A DNA stretch of 62,489 nt. It comes from Streptomyces mayonensis. Its GTDB lineage: Bacteria > Actinomycetota > Actinomycetes > Streptomycetales > Streptomycetaceae. The notes below the pieces were generated by a model, which had not been told where the DNA came from, ran no database searches, and saw nothing but the letters and a program-made list of their open reading frames with translations. Position 1 is the first letter of the stretch. Every line of letters begins with the position of its first letter. Below are positions 20,513 to 28,803 of this stretch, piece by piece. A program made the translations under genes and the position numbers. The stretch is taken from contig NZ_JACBYP010000042.1 of assembly GCF_018982965.1 (NCBI RefSeq), positions 1-62,489 on the forward strand. The letters are read 5' to 3'.

Positions 20513-20935
20513 GCCCGGCCGACCGGCAGCGGAGCACCTGCGTGACCGCGGCCGCTCCCCGCATCTCCCAGAGAGCCGAGAGGGTGGGAGCGGCCGCTCG
20601 TCGCGTTCGGGGCCCGTTGTCTCGGAGGCGGTCGCCCGGTACTTCTCCTCGCCCAGTTCGACCGTCAGCTCCGGGTTCGCCTTCACGTTGAAGTACCACG
20701 CCGGGTGCCGGTCCAGACCGCTGTTCGACGCCGCCACCACGACCCGGTCGCCGTCGGCCACGTACACCAGGGGATTGACCCGCGGCTTCCCCGACTTCGC
20801 GCCGGTCGTGGTGATCAGTACCAGGTCCTTGTCCAGCCACGCGCGGTCCACCCGCCCCTTGTTGGCGCGGAATTCGCTGATCACCCGTTCGTTGAAGGGT
20901 GCGTTGTCCTGGGGATCGAAGCCGGAGTCAGGCAT
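20447..20935 (-). pseudogene. C-terminally truncated deazaflavin-dependent nitroreductase (DDN-like)
   Basis: Residues 1-110 match the F420-dependent nitroreductase/DDN family: NERVISEFRANKGRV, LVLITTTGAKSGKPRVNPLVY and YRATASETTGPERD. Normally about 40 more residues complete the barrel. Here, after residue 110 (near 20605), the reading changes to a Ser/Arg/Gly-rich tail that runs into the 3' end of the convergent nuclease gene. The break coincides with the hairpin at 20548-20597. I read this as a gene whose 3' end was lost in a rearrangement that brought in the nuclease gene. A functional short variant cannot be excluded. Confidence 0.65.
20548..20597 (+). terminator. Hairpin after secreted nuclease gene
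   Basis: A 12-bp perfect inverted repeat (20548-20559 with 20586-20597, GCGGCCGCTCCC) with a 26-nt purine-rich loop, 36 bp after the nuclease stop. It lies within the aberrant tail of the DDN-like frame. Confidence 0.55.
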
Positions 20936-20976
20936 GCCCCCAGCTTGTCACCGGCGAGGGGCCCGTGCCGGGGCGT

Positions 20977-21606
20977 TCAGCGGCTGCCGGTGAGGTGGGC
21001 GAAGACGACCACGTTGCCCTGGTAGCCGGTGCTGCGGGAGTAGGGGCCGCCGCAGGTGATGACCCGCAGCTCGGGGCGGTCGGCGGGGCCGTAGACCTTC
21101 TCGTCGGGGAAGGCGTCGGCGGCGTATGCCTCCACCGCGTCCACCGTGAAGACCGCGGTGCCGCCGTCGCGGCGGTCGACCTCGATCTCCGCGCCCTTGC
21201 GCAGGGCGCCGAGGTCGTAGAAGACGGCGGGGCCCTGCGCGTTGTCGACGTGGCCCGCGACGATCGCGGTGCCCTTCTCGCCGGGGGTGGTGCCGGCCTC
21301 GTACCAGCCGGCGAGGTTCTTCTTCCCGGCGGGCGGTACGTCCAGGCTGCCCGTCTCCGTCAGGCCCAGGCCCGTCAGCGGGGCGTCCACGCCGATCGCG
21401 GGGATGCGGACGCGGTCGGGCGGTGACGGCGGCAGGGCGGGGGCGGCGGCGCCCCGGTCGGTGCGGGTGGACTGGCCGGTGGCGGCCTGCGCGGCCGACG
21501 GCTGGGGCGGGGCCTCGCCGCGGGCGCCGCCGAGCAGCAGCCACGCCCCGGAGCCGAGAGCGACCGCGGTGACCGCGGCTATCGCGGTGTCCTTGACCCT
21601 GCGCAT
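20977..21606 (-). CDS. Class F sortase
   Basis: The 209-residue product has an N-terminal membrane anchor (residues 7-27) and a Pro/Ala-rich linker. The sortase domain starts at VRIPAIGVDAPLTGLGL. The catalytic His is in VAGHVDNAQGPAVF, the Cys in LRVITCGG, and the downstream YQGNVVVFA segment is typical of class F. ATG 21606 has AGGGGA upstream. Class F enzymes in actinobacteria are thought to be transpeptidases or peptidases with poorly known substrates. The gene just upstream encodes a signal-peptide protein with a C-terminal helix, an arrangement that suggests a functional pair. Confidence 0.9.
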   Translation of the reverse strand: MRRVKDTAIAAVTAVALGSGAWLLLGGARGEAPPQPSAAQAATGQSTRTDRGAAAPALPPSPPDRVRIPAIGVDAPLTGLGLTETGSLDVPPAGKKNLAGWYEAGTTPGEKGTAIVAGHVDNAQGPAVFYDLGALRKGAEIEVDRRDGGTAVFTVDAVEAYAADAFPDEKVYGPADRPELRVITCGGPYSRSTGYQGNVVVFAHLTGSR

Positions 21607-21743
21607 GACGTCCCCTCTCCCTCGTCTCCCTCGTCTCCCTCGCGTCCCTGAAGGCCCCCTGCCCCCTCCGGGACGCGAGGGGCGTCGGACCCGGAGGGGG
21701 TGGGGAAGTGCGGTACCGGCGGACGGGCAGCGGAGGGTGCCCG

Positions 21744-22286
21744 TCAGATCCCGTCGCCTCTCGCCCGGCGATGCAGGAGCCAGGTACCGCCCGCGGCGGC
21801 GACGGCGAGAGCCGCCACACCGGCCGCGGTCTGCACGGGGTCGGGGCCGAGAGCGCCGCCGACCCCCGTCTTCACGCTTCCTCTCGGGTACACCTGCTGG
21901 GCGGCCGACGTCAGCGTGACCACCAGGTCGCCCGTCACCCGCCGCTCGTCGTCCCCGCAGGTCGCGACGATCTCGTACGTCCCCGGCTGCGCGCTCGGCG
22001 GCACCTCGAAGTGGCCGGTCGCCTCGCCGTCGCCCGTGCCCGGCGCCAGCGGGAACGTCCCCGCGCCGACCGCGCTGGCGTCGCCCGCCGCCGAGCCGCC
22101 GCTGCCGCACGCCGCCGTCGTCACCATGGCCCGGTCGCCCGGGACGACCGAGGACGGGTGCACCGTCAGGCCGCCGGGAGCGGCGGTCTCGCCGGTGTAC
22201 ACCGGGGCCGCGGCGGCCCCGGTGGTCAGACCGACGGCCGCGGCGGCGAGCGCGGTACCGGTCAGCAGGCGGGCGGTACGTCGCAT
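21744..22286 (-). CDS. Secreted, membrane-tethered protein paired with class F sortase
   Basis: The 180-residue protein has a signal peptide (MRRTARLLTGTALAAAAVGL, cleavage near AAA-AP). A 100-residue beta-rich domain follows, with two cysteines (TTAACGSGG and IVATCGDD) that probably form a disulfide. The C-terminus is GSVKTGVGG, then a hydrophobic helix, then HRRARGDGI. The tail resembles a sorting signal, but a canonical LPXTG is missing; VKTG may be the variant used. It lies 137 bp upstream of the sortase in the same orientation, probably co-transcribed. Function unknown. Confidence 0.75.
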   Translation of the reverse strand: MRRTARLLTGTALAAAAVGLTTGAAAAPVYTGETAAPGGLTVHPSSVVPGDRAMVTTAACGSGGSAAGDASAVGAGTFPLAPGTGDGEATGHFEVPPSAQPGTYEIVATCGDDERRVTGDLVVTLTSAAQQVYPRGSVKTGVGGALGPDPVQTAAGVAALAVAAAGGTWLLHRRARGDGI

Positions 22287-22700
22287 CGGTGCTGCTCCTT
22301 CGATCTGGTCGTGGCCCCTGCCCTACCGAGGAAAGTGGCACCCGGCCCGGCCCGCTCCCCGAGCGCGCGCCCGGAATGGGGTGAACGGGTGTCGCCCGGG
22401 TCCTTCGGCTTCGTACGCCCACGGTGTTTGCGCAGGTCGTGGGTGTCCTGCGGGGTGGGTGGCGGAAAAGATCCGGCCGGGTGCGGGGGCGGGTGTGAAC
22501 GGGTGACCGGTGCCTCCGAACGGGCGCCGGCCCGTACACGCGAGCGGTGCGGCGCAGTGCGCCCGGGCTGCCATAGGGGCTTCCTATGGCAGCCGCTCAT
22601 ATTTCGTCTTTGTCTCCGTCGAGTTCACCGATTTACCGTGAAACAGCTCGCCGAGAAAGGCGTGATAACGAGACAGGCGTGGAAGAGGGAGATGTTTTGC
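22287..22700. other. Intergenic region between divergent genes, no gene seen
   Basis: About 410 bases between the divergent sortase-partner gene and an SDR. The left half is ordinary GC-rich sequence. From about 22590 the composition becomes markedly AT-richer (for example ATATTTCGTCTTTG and GATTTACCGTGAAACA), as expected for the SDR promoter. I see no convincing coding frame, RNA gene or palindrome. Confidence 0.5.
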
Positions 22701-23498
22701 GTGAGTGGTAATGGCAATGGTGGTCGCAATGGCGACGGCAATGGCGGTGGTTCGGTGATTCGGGAATTCGAAGGGAAGCGTGCCCTCGTCACCGGTGGCA
22801 CCCGCGGGATCGGGGCGGCCGTGGTCCGGGGGCTGCTCGACGCGGGGGCCGAGGTGGTGGCGACCGCCAGGTCGGAGCGGAGCGCGGCACCGGAAGGGGC
22901 CGCCTTCGTCCGGGCCGATGTGCGGACGGCGGCCGGGACGGAAGCCCTCGCCGCCGCCGTGCAGGACAGGCTCGGCGGCGTGGACCTCCTGGTCCACAAC
23001 GCGGGCGGGGCCATGCCCCACCTGGACGGCCTGGTCATCCCCGACGAGGAGTGGCGGGACGCGCTCGACCTGAACCTCCTCGCGGCCGTACGGCTGAACT
23101 CGCTGCTCGTGCCGGGCATGCGGGAGCGCGGCTCGGGTGCCGTCGTGCACGTGTCCACGGCCGCGTACCTCCCCCCGGCACCGCCGTTCCTGCACTACCA
23201 GGCGGCGAAGACCGCGCTGGAGAGCTACAGCCGGGGGCTCGCCCGGACGCTGGCCCCTTCCGGCGTGCGGGTCAACGCCGTGAGCCCCGGCCGGACCGCC
23301 ACTCCGGGCGGCAAGGAGACGCGGGAGTACTGGGAGAGGCTCGGCGCGGGGCCGGGGGCGGTCGACACACCGCCGCTGGGACGTGACGGCCGGCCCGACG
23401 ACATCGCCCACGCGGTGCTGTTCCTGCTGTCCGACCGGGCCGGCTGGGTGACCGGGACCAACATCACCGTGGACGGCGGGGAATATCCGCGGGGCTGA
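22701..23498 (+). CDS. SDR family oxidoreductase
   Basis: Classical FabG-like SDR of about 265 residues: ALVTGGTRGIGAAV, then VDLLVHNAGG, the active-site Y-x3-K in HYQAAK, and a C-terminal VTGTNITVDGG. The usual catalytic Ser position carries Thr (HVSTAA). The N-terminus is a peculiar Gly/Asn-rich segment, GNGNGGRNGDGNGGGS, from a short DNA repeat. GTG 22701 is preferred since GAGGGA lies 10 nt upstream; ATG 22692 is possible. The LysR regulator converges on it downstream rather than being divergent, so a regulatory link is not certain. Substrate unknown. Confidence 0.85.
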   Translation: MSGNGNGGRNGDGNGGGSVIREFEGKRALVTGGTRGIGAAVVRGLLDAGAEVVATARSERSAAPEGAAFVRADVRTAAGTEALAAAVQDRLGGVDLLVHNAGGAMPHLDGLVIPDEEWRDALDLNLLAAVRLNSLLVPGMRERGSGAVVHVSTAAYLPPAPPFLHYQAAKTALESYSRGLARTLAPSGVRVNAVSPGRTATPGGKETREYWERLGAGPGAVDTPPLGRDGRPDDIAHAVLFLLSDRAGWVTGTNITVDGGEYPRG

Positions 23499-23523
23499 CG
23501 GGCGCGGGAATTCAGTAATGCCC

Positions 23524-23591
23524 TGACATGCCGAACGCAATTCTCGAACATGCCGAACGACAATTCCCGAACATGCCGAACGGCAATTCCT
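23524..23591. repeat. About 23-bp x3 tandem repeat between SDR and LysR genes
   Basis: Three units of 22, 23 and 23 bp start at 23524, 23546 and 23569. Each contains CATGCCGAACG followed by CAATTC. The AT-rich unit stands out. It lies between two convergent genes, so it is more likely a 3'-end or terminator-associated repeat than an operator. Confidence 0.75.
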
Positions 23592-23625
23592 GAACGCGTC
23601 GAAGAAGAGGAATCACCGGGCGGTC

Positions 23626-24576
23626 TCAGGACCCCGTCGACGCCGACTGCACCACCGGCGCCGAGCTGACCGTGGATGGCGGCTCCTCCCAGCTCTGAGC
23701 GAACTTGTACCAGGTCTCCTGGCGCAGGAACTCGAGCAGGGCCAGCTCCGCCGGGCCCGCGCCGGGCCGGAGCGCGGCCACGACGGGCAGGGACACGACC
23801 GGGGTGACCGGGCGGACGAGGTGCTCGTGCCCGGGGGGCACGGCGGAGGCCGGTACGAGTGTCACCCCCAGTCCGTGGGTCACCCAGCGCACGGCCGTCG
23901 CCGTCTGGGAGACGCGGGCGACGGTGGCCGGGGCCATCGCGTTGTCCTGCAGCACGTCCAGCAGTACGCCGTCGAGCGCGCTGTCGTGGCCGAACCTCAC
24001 CCAGGGCTCCCGTTCCAGTTCCCGCAGCTCGACCCGGTCCGCGGCGAGCTGCGGGTGTCCGGCCGGGAGCACCACGACGAACTCCTCGTCGCCGAGGTGG
24101 TGACCGGCGTACAGGCCCTCGTCGCACGGGCCGGCCATCAGCCCGACGTCCAGTACGCCGCCGCGGGCCAGGCGCTCCAGTTCGGTGGGGTCGGGCTCCT
24201 CGAAGACGGTGACCGCCAGCTTCGGGAAGCTGCGGCGCAGGGCGTTCAGCGCGCCCGGCAGCTGGCGTGTGCCCAGTCCCATCTGCACCGCGACCAGCAG
24301 CTCGCCCGCCAGTTCCCCGGCGCCGGCCCGCGCGGTCGCCCGCGCCCGCCGGGCCGCCTTCACCGCGATCTCCGCCTCCACCAGGAAGGCCCGGCCGGCC
24401 ACCGTGGGCACCAGACCGGTCGGCGTGCGGGAGAACAACTCCACGCCCAGCTCCCGCTCCAGACCGCGGATCTGCTGGGACACCGACGGCTGGGCGACGT
24501 GCAGCACGTCCGCAGCCGCCGTCACCGAGCCGTGCTCGGCGACGGCCAGGGCGTACTCGAACTGGCGAAGGCTCAT
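23626..24576 (-). CDS. LysR-type transcriptional regulator
   Basis: About 316 residues. The N-terminal winged HTH is typical (LRQFEYALAVAEHGSVTAAA, then HVAQPSVSQQIRGLERELG and LFSRTPTGLVPT). It is followed by a periplasmic-binding-protein-like effector domain. ATG 24576 aligns with the family start; the frame is open upstream, but those residues precede the HTH. The C-terminal 25 residues are Ser/Val-rich and look added. A 29-bp inverted repeat sits 19 bp upstream of the start and may be the autoregulatory site. The target could be the adjacent SDR or the upstream protease. The effector is unknown. Confidence 0.9.
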   Translation of the reverse strand: MSLRQFEYALAVAEHGSVTAAADVLHVAQPSVSQQIRGLERELGVELFSRTPTGLVPTVAGRAFLVEAEIAVKAARRARATARAGAGELAGELLVAVQMGLGTRQLPGALNALRRSFPKLAVTVFEEPDPTELERLARGGVLDVGLMAGPCDEGLYAGHHLGDEEFVVVLPAGHPQLAADRVELRELEREPWVRFGHDSALDGVLLDVLQDNAMAPATVARVSQTATAVRWVTHGLGVTLVPASAVPPGHEHLVRPVTPVVSLPVVAALRPGAGPAELALLEFLRQETWYKFAQSWEEPPSTVSSAPVVQSASTGS

Positions 24577-24594
24577 CGGTTCCCGTCCCTTGCT

Positions 24595-24623
24595 GCGACG
24601 GGACCACGTCGTGGTCCCGTCGC
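24595..24623. promoter_or_regulatory. 29-bp near-perfect palindrome upstream of LysR gene
   Basis: GCGACGGGACCACG-T-CGTGGTCCCGTCGC: 14-bp arms around one central base, between the protease stop (24678) and the LysR start (24576). As DNA it suits a symmetric operator. As RNA on the minus strand it would be a hairpin 55 bp after the protease stop, so a terminator role is equally possible. Confidence 0.6.
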
Positions 24624-24677
24624 CAGCGTAGGCGAGCCCCGGGACGCTCACCGGGGCGCTCACCGGGGCACCCGCCG

Positions 24678-26336
24678 TCAGCCCACGTTCACCGCGCTCC
24701 ACGCCGCGCCGACCGCCTCGTACACGTCGCTGTCCGCGCCGTACAGGTCACCGGCCGCGCGCAGCGTGGCGGTGCGGGCGCCCGCGTAGTCGGTCGACGA
24801 GGTCATGTACACCGTCAGCGCCCGGTACCAGATGTCGCCGAGCTTGTCCCGGCCGATCCCGGAGACCGTGGAGCCGTCGCAGGTGGGGGAGTCGTAGGCC
24901 ACCCCGCCCACGGTCCGCGCACCGCTGCCCTCGGCCAGCAGGTAGGCGAAGTGGTTGGCGACGCCGGAGGAGTAGTGGACGTCCAGGTCGCCCAGCGAGG
25001 TGTCCCAGCAGTCGGCCGAGGCGCCGTCCCTGCTCGGCCTGTCCATGTAGCGCAGCGCGTCGCGGCCGAAGCCGTCCCGGACGACCTTCTCGCCGATCAG
25101 GTAGTCCCCGGGGTCGGCGGAGTTGTCCGCGTGCCACTCCACCAGCGTGCCGAAGACGTCGGAGGTCGCCTCGTTCAGGCCGCCGGACTCACCGGAGTAC
25201 GCCAGCGCCGCCGTCTTCGACGTCACCCCGTGCGACATCTCGTGCGCGGCGACGTCCAGCGAGACCAGCGGTCCGAAGGTCGTCCCGTCACCGTCGCCGT
25301 ACGTCATGCAGAAGCAACTGTCGTCCCAGAAGGCGTTGTTGTACTCGTTGCCGTAGTGCACGCGGTTGTACGAGCCCTTGCCGTCGCCCGCGATGCCGCT
25401 GCGCCCGTGGACGTCCTCGTAGTAGTCCCAGGTGGCGTCGGTGCCGTACTGCGCGTCCACCGCGGCCGAGGCGCGGTCGTCCGCGCCGCCCGTGCCCCAG
25501 TGGTTGTCGGCGTCGGTGAACTGCGTCGCGGGCGCCCGCACCAGGCAGAGGGTGAGGATGCACAGGTCGGTCCGGTTCTCCGCGTCGCCCGTGTACGTGC
25601 CGCCGCGCGTCGCGTCCTCGAGCCGGTACGTCGAGCCCGCCTGCGTCGTCTCCAGCGGCACCGTGCCGCCGTACAGCGACTCGCCGTCGCCCGACACCGA
25701 CTCGACGGTGTCCCAGGCGTCGATCCGGGTGCCCGTGCCCGCGTCGGTGAGCACGGTGCGGGCGACCGGGTTGCCGTGGGGGTCGAGTGCCGCCGCGTCG
25801 GTCCGCCAGGCCAGCTTCGGCGTGCCGTGCAGGGCGTCGACGACCAGCTCCGAGTTGGCCGTGAGCCTCTTCAGGAGCCGGCCCGGGTTGGCGGCGCGCA
25901 GGGCGTCCGCGGCCAGGTCGGCGGCCCTGGGCGCGGACAGCTTCGGGGTGACGGTGGGGAGGGCGAGCGGGGTCCCGGTCGCCCGGTCGGCGTCGCGGAA
26001 GTCGCCGTCGGGGGCGAGGTGGACGACGAAGTCGCCGCCCAGCACCGGGAGTCCGCGGTAGGTGCGGTCGTAGCGGACGTGCTGGGTGCCGTCCTCGTCG
26101 AGGACGACGTCGCGGGCCTCGGTGTCCTGCCCGTCCGTCAGGTCCAGGGCGTCGGCGTGCTCCAGCAGGGCGGCCGCCGCGTGGTCCAGGGCGGCGGCGC
26201 GGGAGGGGGCCGGCCGGTCGGCCGCGGTGGCGCCGGGGGTGAGGACGGCGAGGGCGGCGACCAGGAGGGCCGCGGTGGTGGCGGCCGTGCCGGCCAGGGC
26301 GAGACGGGAACCTCTGACGTGCCGTATTCGGCTCAT
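24678..26336 (-). CDS. Secreted M4 (thermolysin-type) zinc metalloprotease
   Basis: The 552-residue preproenzyme has a signal peptide (MSRIRHVRGSRLALAG, hydrophobic core, ATA-AD) and an FTP/PepSY-type propeptide of about 180 residues (YRGLPVLGGDFVVHL; LVVDALHGTPKLAWR). In the catalytic domain, zinc ligands are in AAHEMSHGV and GGLNEATSD, and the second active-site His is in DVHYSSGVANHF. The family's length and order are intact. ATG 26336 follows GAGGAG with good spacing. Extracellular protein degradation is the expected role. The LysR gene lies downstream in the same direction. Confidence 0.95.
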   Translation of the reverse strand: MSRIRHVRGSRLALAGTAATTAALLVAALAVLTPGATAADRPAPSRAAALDHAAAALLEHADALDLTDGQDTEARDVVLDEDGTQHVRYDRTYRGLPVLGGDFVVHLAPDGDFRDADRATGTPLALPTVTPKLSAPRAADLAADALRAANPGRLLKRLTANSELVVDALHGTPKLAWRTDAAALDPHGNPVARTVLTDAGTGTRIDAWDTVESVSGDGESLYGGTVPLETTQAGSTYRLEDATRGGTYTGDAENRTDLCILTLCLVRAPATQFTDADNHWGTGGADDRASAAVDAQYGTDATWDYYEDVHGRSGIAGDGKGSYNRVHYGNEYNNAFWDDSCFCMTYGDGDGTTFGPLVSLDVAAHEMSHGVTSKTAALAYSGESGGLNEATSDVFGTLVEWHADNSADPGDYLIGEKVVRDGFGRDALRYMDRPSRDGASADCWDTSLGDLDVHYSSGVANHFAYLLAEGSGARTVGGVAYDSPTCDGSTVSGIGRDKLGDIWYRALTVYMTSSTDYAGARTATLRAAGDLYGADSDVYEAVGAAWSAVNVG

Positions 26337-26520
26337 CGATCTCCTCGGGACGGGCGCGTTCGCGCGTACGGCGCTTGGGGCCGTGTGGGGGCGTGTGTGG
26401 GGGCTCTGATGCTGACTCGGATTCAAAGGCCCCGGACATGACAAGTCCATAGCGCCGGCGTGGAGATCATGAGGGGAGAGGATGACCCTCCCGGCCGCCG
26501 CCCCTGGCCGCCGCCCCCGG

Positions 26521-28701
26521 CTACCGCGGCACCGTCTCCACGCGCACCGCGCACACCTTGAACTCCGGCATCCGTGAAGTCGGGTCGAGCGCCGGGTTGG
26601 TGAGGGTGTTGGCACGGCCCTCGCCCGGCCAGTGGAAGGGCATGAACACGGTGTCGGGCCGGATGCCGGCGGTGATGCGCGCCGGCGCCACCGCCCGCCC
26701 CCGCCGGGACACGACGGCCAGCGGGTCGCCCTCGGCCGCCCCGAGCCGCGCCGCCAGCCGCGGGTGCAGCTGGACGAAGGGGCCGGGCGCGGCGGCGTTC
26801 AGCTCGGCCACGCGCCGGGTCTGCGCCCCGGACTGGTACTGCGCCACGACCCGTCCCGTGGTCAGCAGCACCGGGTACTCCGCGTCCGGCTCCTCGGCGC
26901 TCGGGCGGTGCGCGACGGGCACGAAGCGGGCCCGGCCGTCGTCGGTGGCGAAGCGGTCGAGGAACAGGCGCGGGGTGCCCGGGTGCGGCACGGCGTCCTC
27001 GTCACCCGGCGCCGGGCACGGCCAGAACACGCCGTCCTCCTCCGCCAGCCGCCGGTAGTCGATGCCCGAGTAGTCCGCCGGGCCGCCCGCGCTCGCCCGC
27101 CGCAGCTCCTCGAACACCTCCTCGGGATCGGTCGGGAAGCCCCGCTCCACACCGAGCCGGACCGCCAGCCCGTGCAGCACCTCCAGGTCGCCGCGCACCC
27201 CGTCCGGCGGCGTGATCGCGCGCCGCCGCAGCAGCACCCGCCCCTCCAGGCTGGTCGTGGTCCCCGTCTCCTCCGCCCACTGCGTCACCGGCAGGACGAC
27301 GTCCGCCAGCGCCGCCGTCTCCGAGAGCACCACGTCGCACACGGCGAGGAAGTCCAGCGACCGCAGCCGCCCCTCGACGTGCGCGGCGCGCGGCGCGGAC
27401 ACGACCGGGTTGGAGCCCATCACCAGCAGGGACCTGATGTCCGTGCCCAGCGCGTCGAGGAGTTCGTACGCGCTGCGCCCGGGGCCCGGCAGCGAGTCCG
27501 GGTCCACGCCCCACACCCCGGCGACGTGCCGCCGCGCCGCCGGGTCGGTCAGCCTGCGGTAGCCCGGCAACTGGTCGGCCTTCTGCCCGTGTTCGCGCCC
27601 GCCCTGGCCGTTGCCCTGCCCGGTCAGGCAGCCGTACCCCGACCGGGGGCGCCCGGCCCGCCCGGTCGCCAGGCACAGGTTGATCCACGCGCCCACCGTG
27701 TCCGTGCCCTTGGCCTGCTGCTCGGGCCCGCGCGCGGTCAGCACCATCGCCGCCTCCGGCGTGCAGAACAGCCGTACGGCCTCCCGCAGTTCGGGCACCG
27801 ACACGCCGGTGATCCGCTCCACGTACTCCGGCCAGTGGGCCATCGCGGCCGCCCGCGCCTCCTCCCAGCCGGACGTGCGCTCCTCGACGTAGGCCTCGTC
27901 GACCCGGCCCTCGGCCACCACCAGGTGCAGCAGGCCCAGCGCGAGCGCCAGGTCGGTGCCGGGCCGGGGCGCGAGGTGCAGGTCGGCCTGCTCGGCGGTC
28001 CGCGTCCGGCGCGGGTCGACGACGATCAACGTGCCGCCGTTCTCACGCAGTTCGGTGAAGTAGCGCAGGGACGGCGGCATCGTCTCGGCCGGGTTCGACC
28101 CGACGAGGATCACGCAGCCGGTCCTCGGGACGTCCTCCAGCGGGAACGGCAGCCCCCGGTCGAGCCCGAAGGCCCGCGTCCCGGCCGCCGCCGCCGACGA
28201 CATGCAGAACCGCCCGTTGTAGTCGATCTGCGAGGTGCCGAGCACCACCCGGGCGAACTTGCCCAGCGCGTACGCCTTCTCGTTGGTCAGCCCGCCTCCG
28301 CCGAACACCCCGAGTGCGTCCGCGCCGTACTCCGTCCGGGTCAGGAGCAGGTTCCGGGCGATCCGGTCCAGCGCCTCGTCCCACCCGGCCGGTACCAGCG
28401 TGCCGTCGTCCGACCGCACCAGCGGCGAGGTCAGCCGCGCCCCCGACGCGAGCACCTCCGGCGCCGTCCGTCCCTTGCCGCACAGCGCGCCCCGGTTCAC
28501 CGGGAAGTCCGCCCGCTCGGACACCGCGACGGTCCCGCCGCCGACGGGCGTCAGGTTCATCCCGCACTGCAGGGCGCAGTACGGGCAGTGGGTGGGGGTC
28601 GCGGTGGAGGCGCCGGGGGCGGCCCGCGGGCCGGGGTCGGTGGAGGCGCCGAGTGCGGGCCGCGGGCCGCCGGGGTCCTGCCTGATGCCGGTGTTCTGCA
28701 T
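26521..28701 (-). CDS. nasA: Assimilatory nitrate reductase catalytic subunit
   Basis: Mo-bisMGD enzyme reducing nitrate to nitrite in the cytosol (726 residues). The N-terminal [4Fe-4S] ligands are CPYCALQCGM plus a Cys in ALCGKG. Molybdopterin oxidoreductase motifs follow: RFCMSSAAAAGTRAFG with the probable Mo-ligand Cys, VGSNPAETMPP and VLLTTGRVVAQYQSG. The molybdopterin-binding domain ends with FMPFHWPGEG and ANTLTNPALDP. It lacks the C-terminal [2Fe-2S] domain of some NasA proteins, so a separate flavoprotein must donate electrons. In S. coelicolor the equivalent (SCO2473, from memory) is the assimilatory enzyme. Two GTTAC half-sites lie just upstream (28724 and 28747). Confidence 0.93.
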   Translation of the reverse strand: MQNTGIRQDPGGPRPALGASTDPGPRAAPGASTATPTHCPYCALQCGMNLTPVGGGTVAVSERADFPVNRGALCGKGRTAPEVLASGARLTSPLVRSDDGTLVPAGWDEALDRIARNLLLTRTEYGADALGVFGGGGLTNEKAYALGKFARVVLGTSQIDYNGRFCMSSAAAAGTRAFGLDRGLPFPLEDVPRTGCVILVGSNPAETMPPSLRYFTELRENGGTLIVVDPRRTRTAEQADLHLAPRPGTDLALALGLLHLVVAEGRVDEAYVEERTSGWEEARAAAMAHWPEYVERITGVSVPELREAVRLFCTPEAAMVLTARGPEQQAKGTDTVGAWINLCLATGRAGRPRSGYGCLTGQGNGQGGREHGQKADQLPGYRRLTDPAARRHVAGVWGVDPDSLPGPGRSAYELLDALGTDIRSLLVMGSNPVVSAPRAAHVEGRLRSLDFLAVCDVVLSETAALADVVLPVTQWAEETGTTTSLEGRVLLRRRAITPPDGVRGDLEVLHGLAVRLGVERGFPTDPEEVFEELRRASAGGPADYSGIDYRRLAEEDGVFWPCPAPGDEDAVPHPGTPRLFLDRFATDDGRARFVPVAHRPSAEEPDAEYPVLLTTGRVVAQYQSGAQTRRVAELNAAAPGPFVQLHPRLAARLGAAEGDPLAVVSRRGRAVAPARITAGIRPDTVFMPFHWPGEGRANTLTNPALDPTSRMPEFKVCAVRVETVPR

Positions 28702-28803
28702 GCCGCCAGCCTGCGGCTTCCGTGTTACGCGGCCGGGCGGCGCCCTGTTACACCGCCGGGACGGCGCCCTCCCCGCCGTGGTCCCGTCGCCGTGAGGGCC
28801 GCC

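Noticed and set aside
28724..28751. GlnR box for nasA from two GTTAC half-sites
   Set aside because: The half-sites are 23 bp apart start to start, off the 11/22-bp rule, and no GAAAC partner sits at the right spacing. Kept only as a remark.
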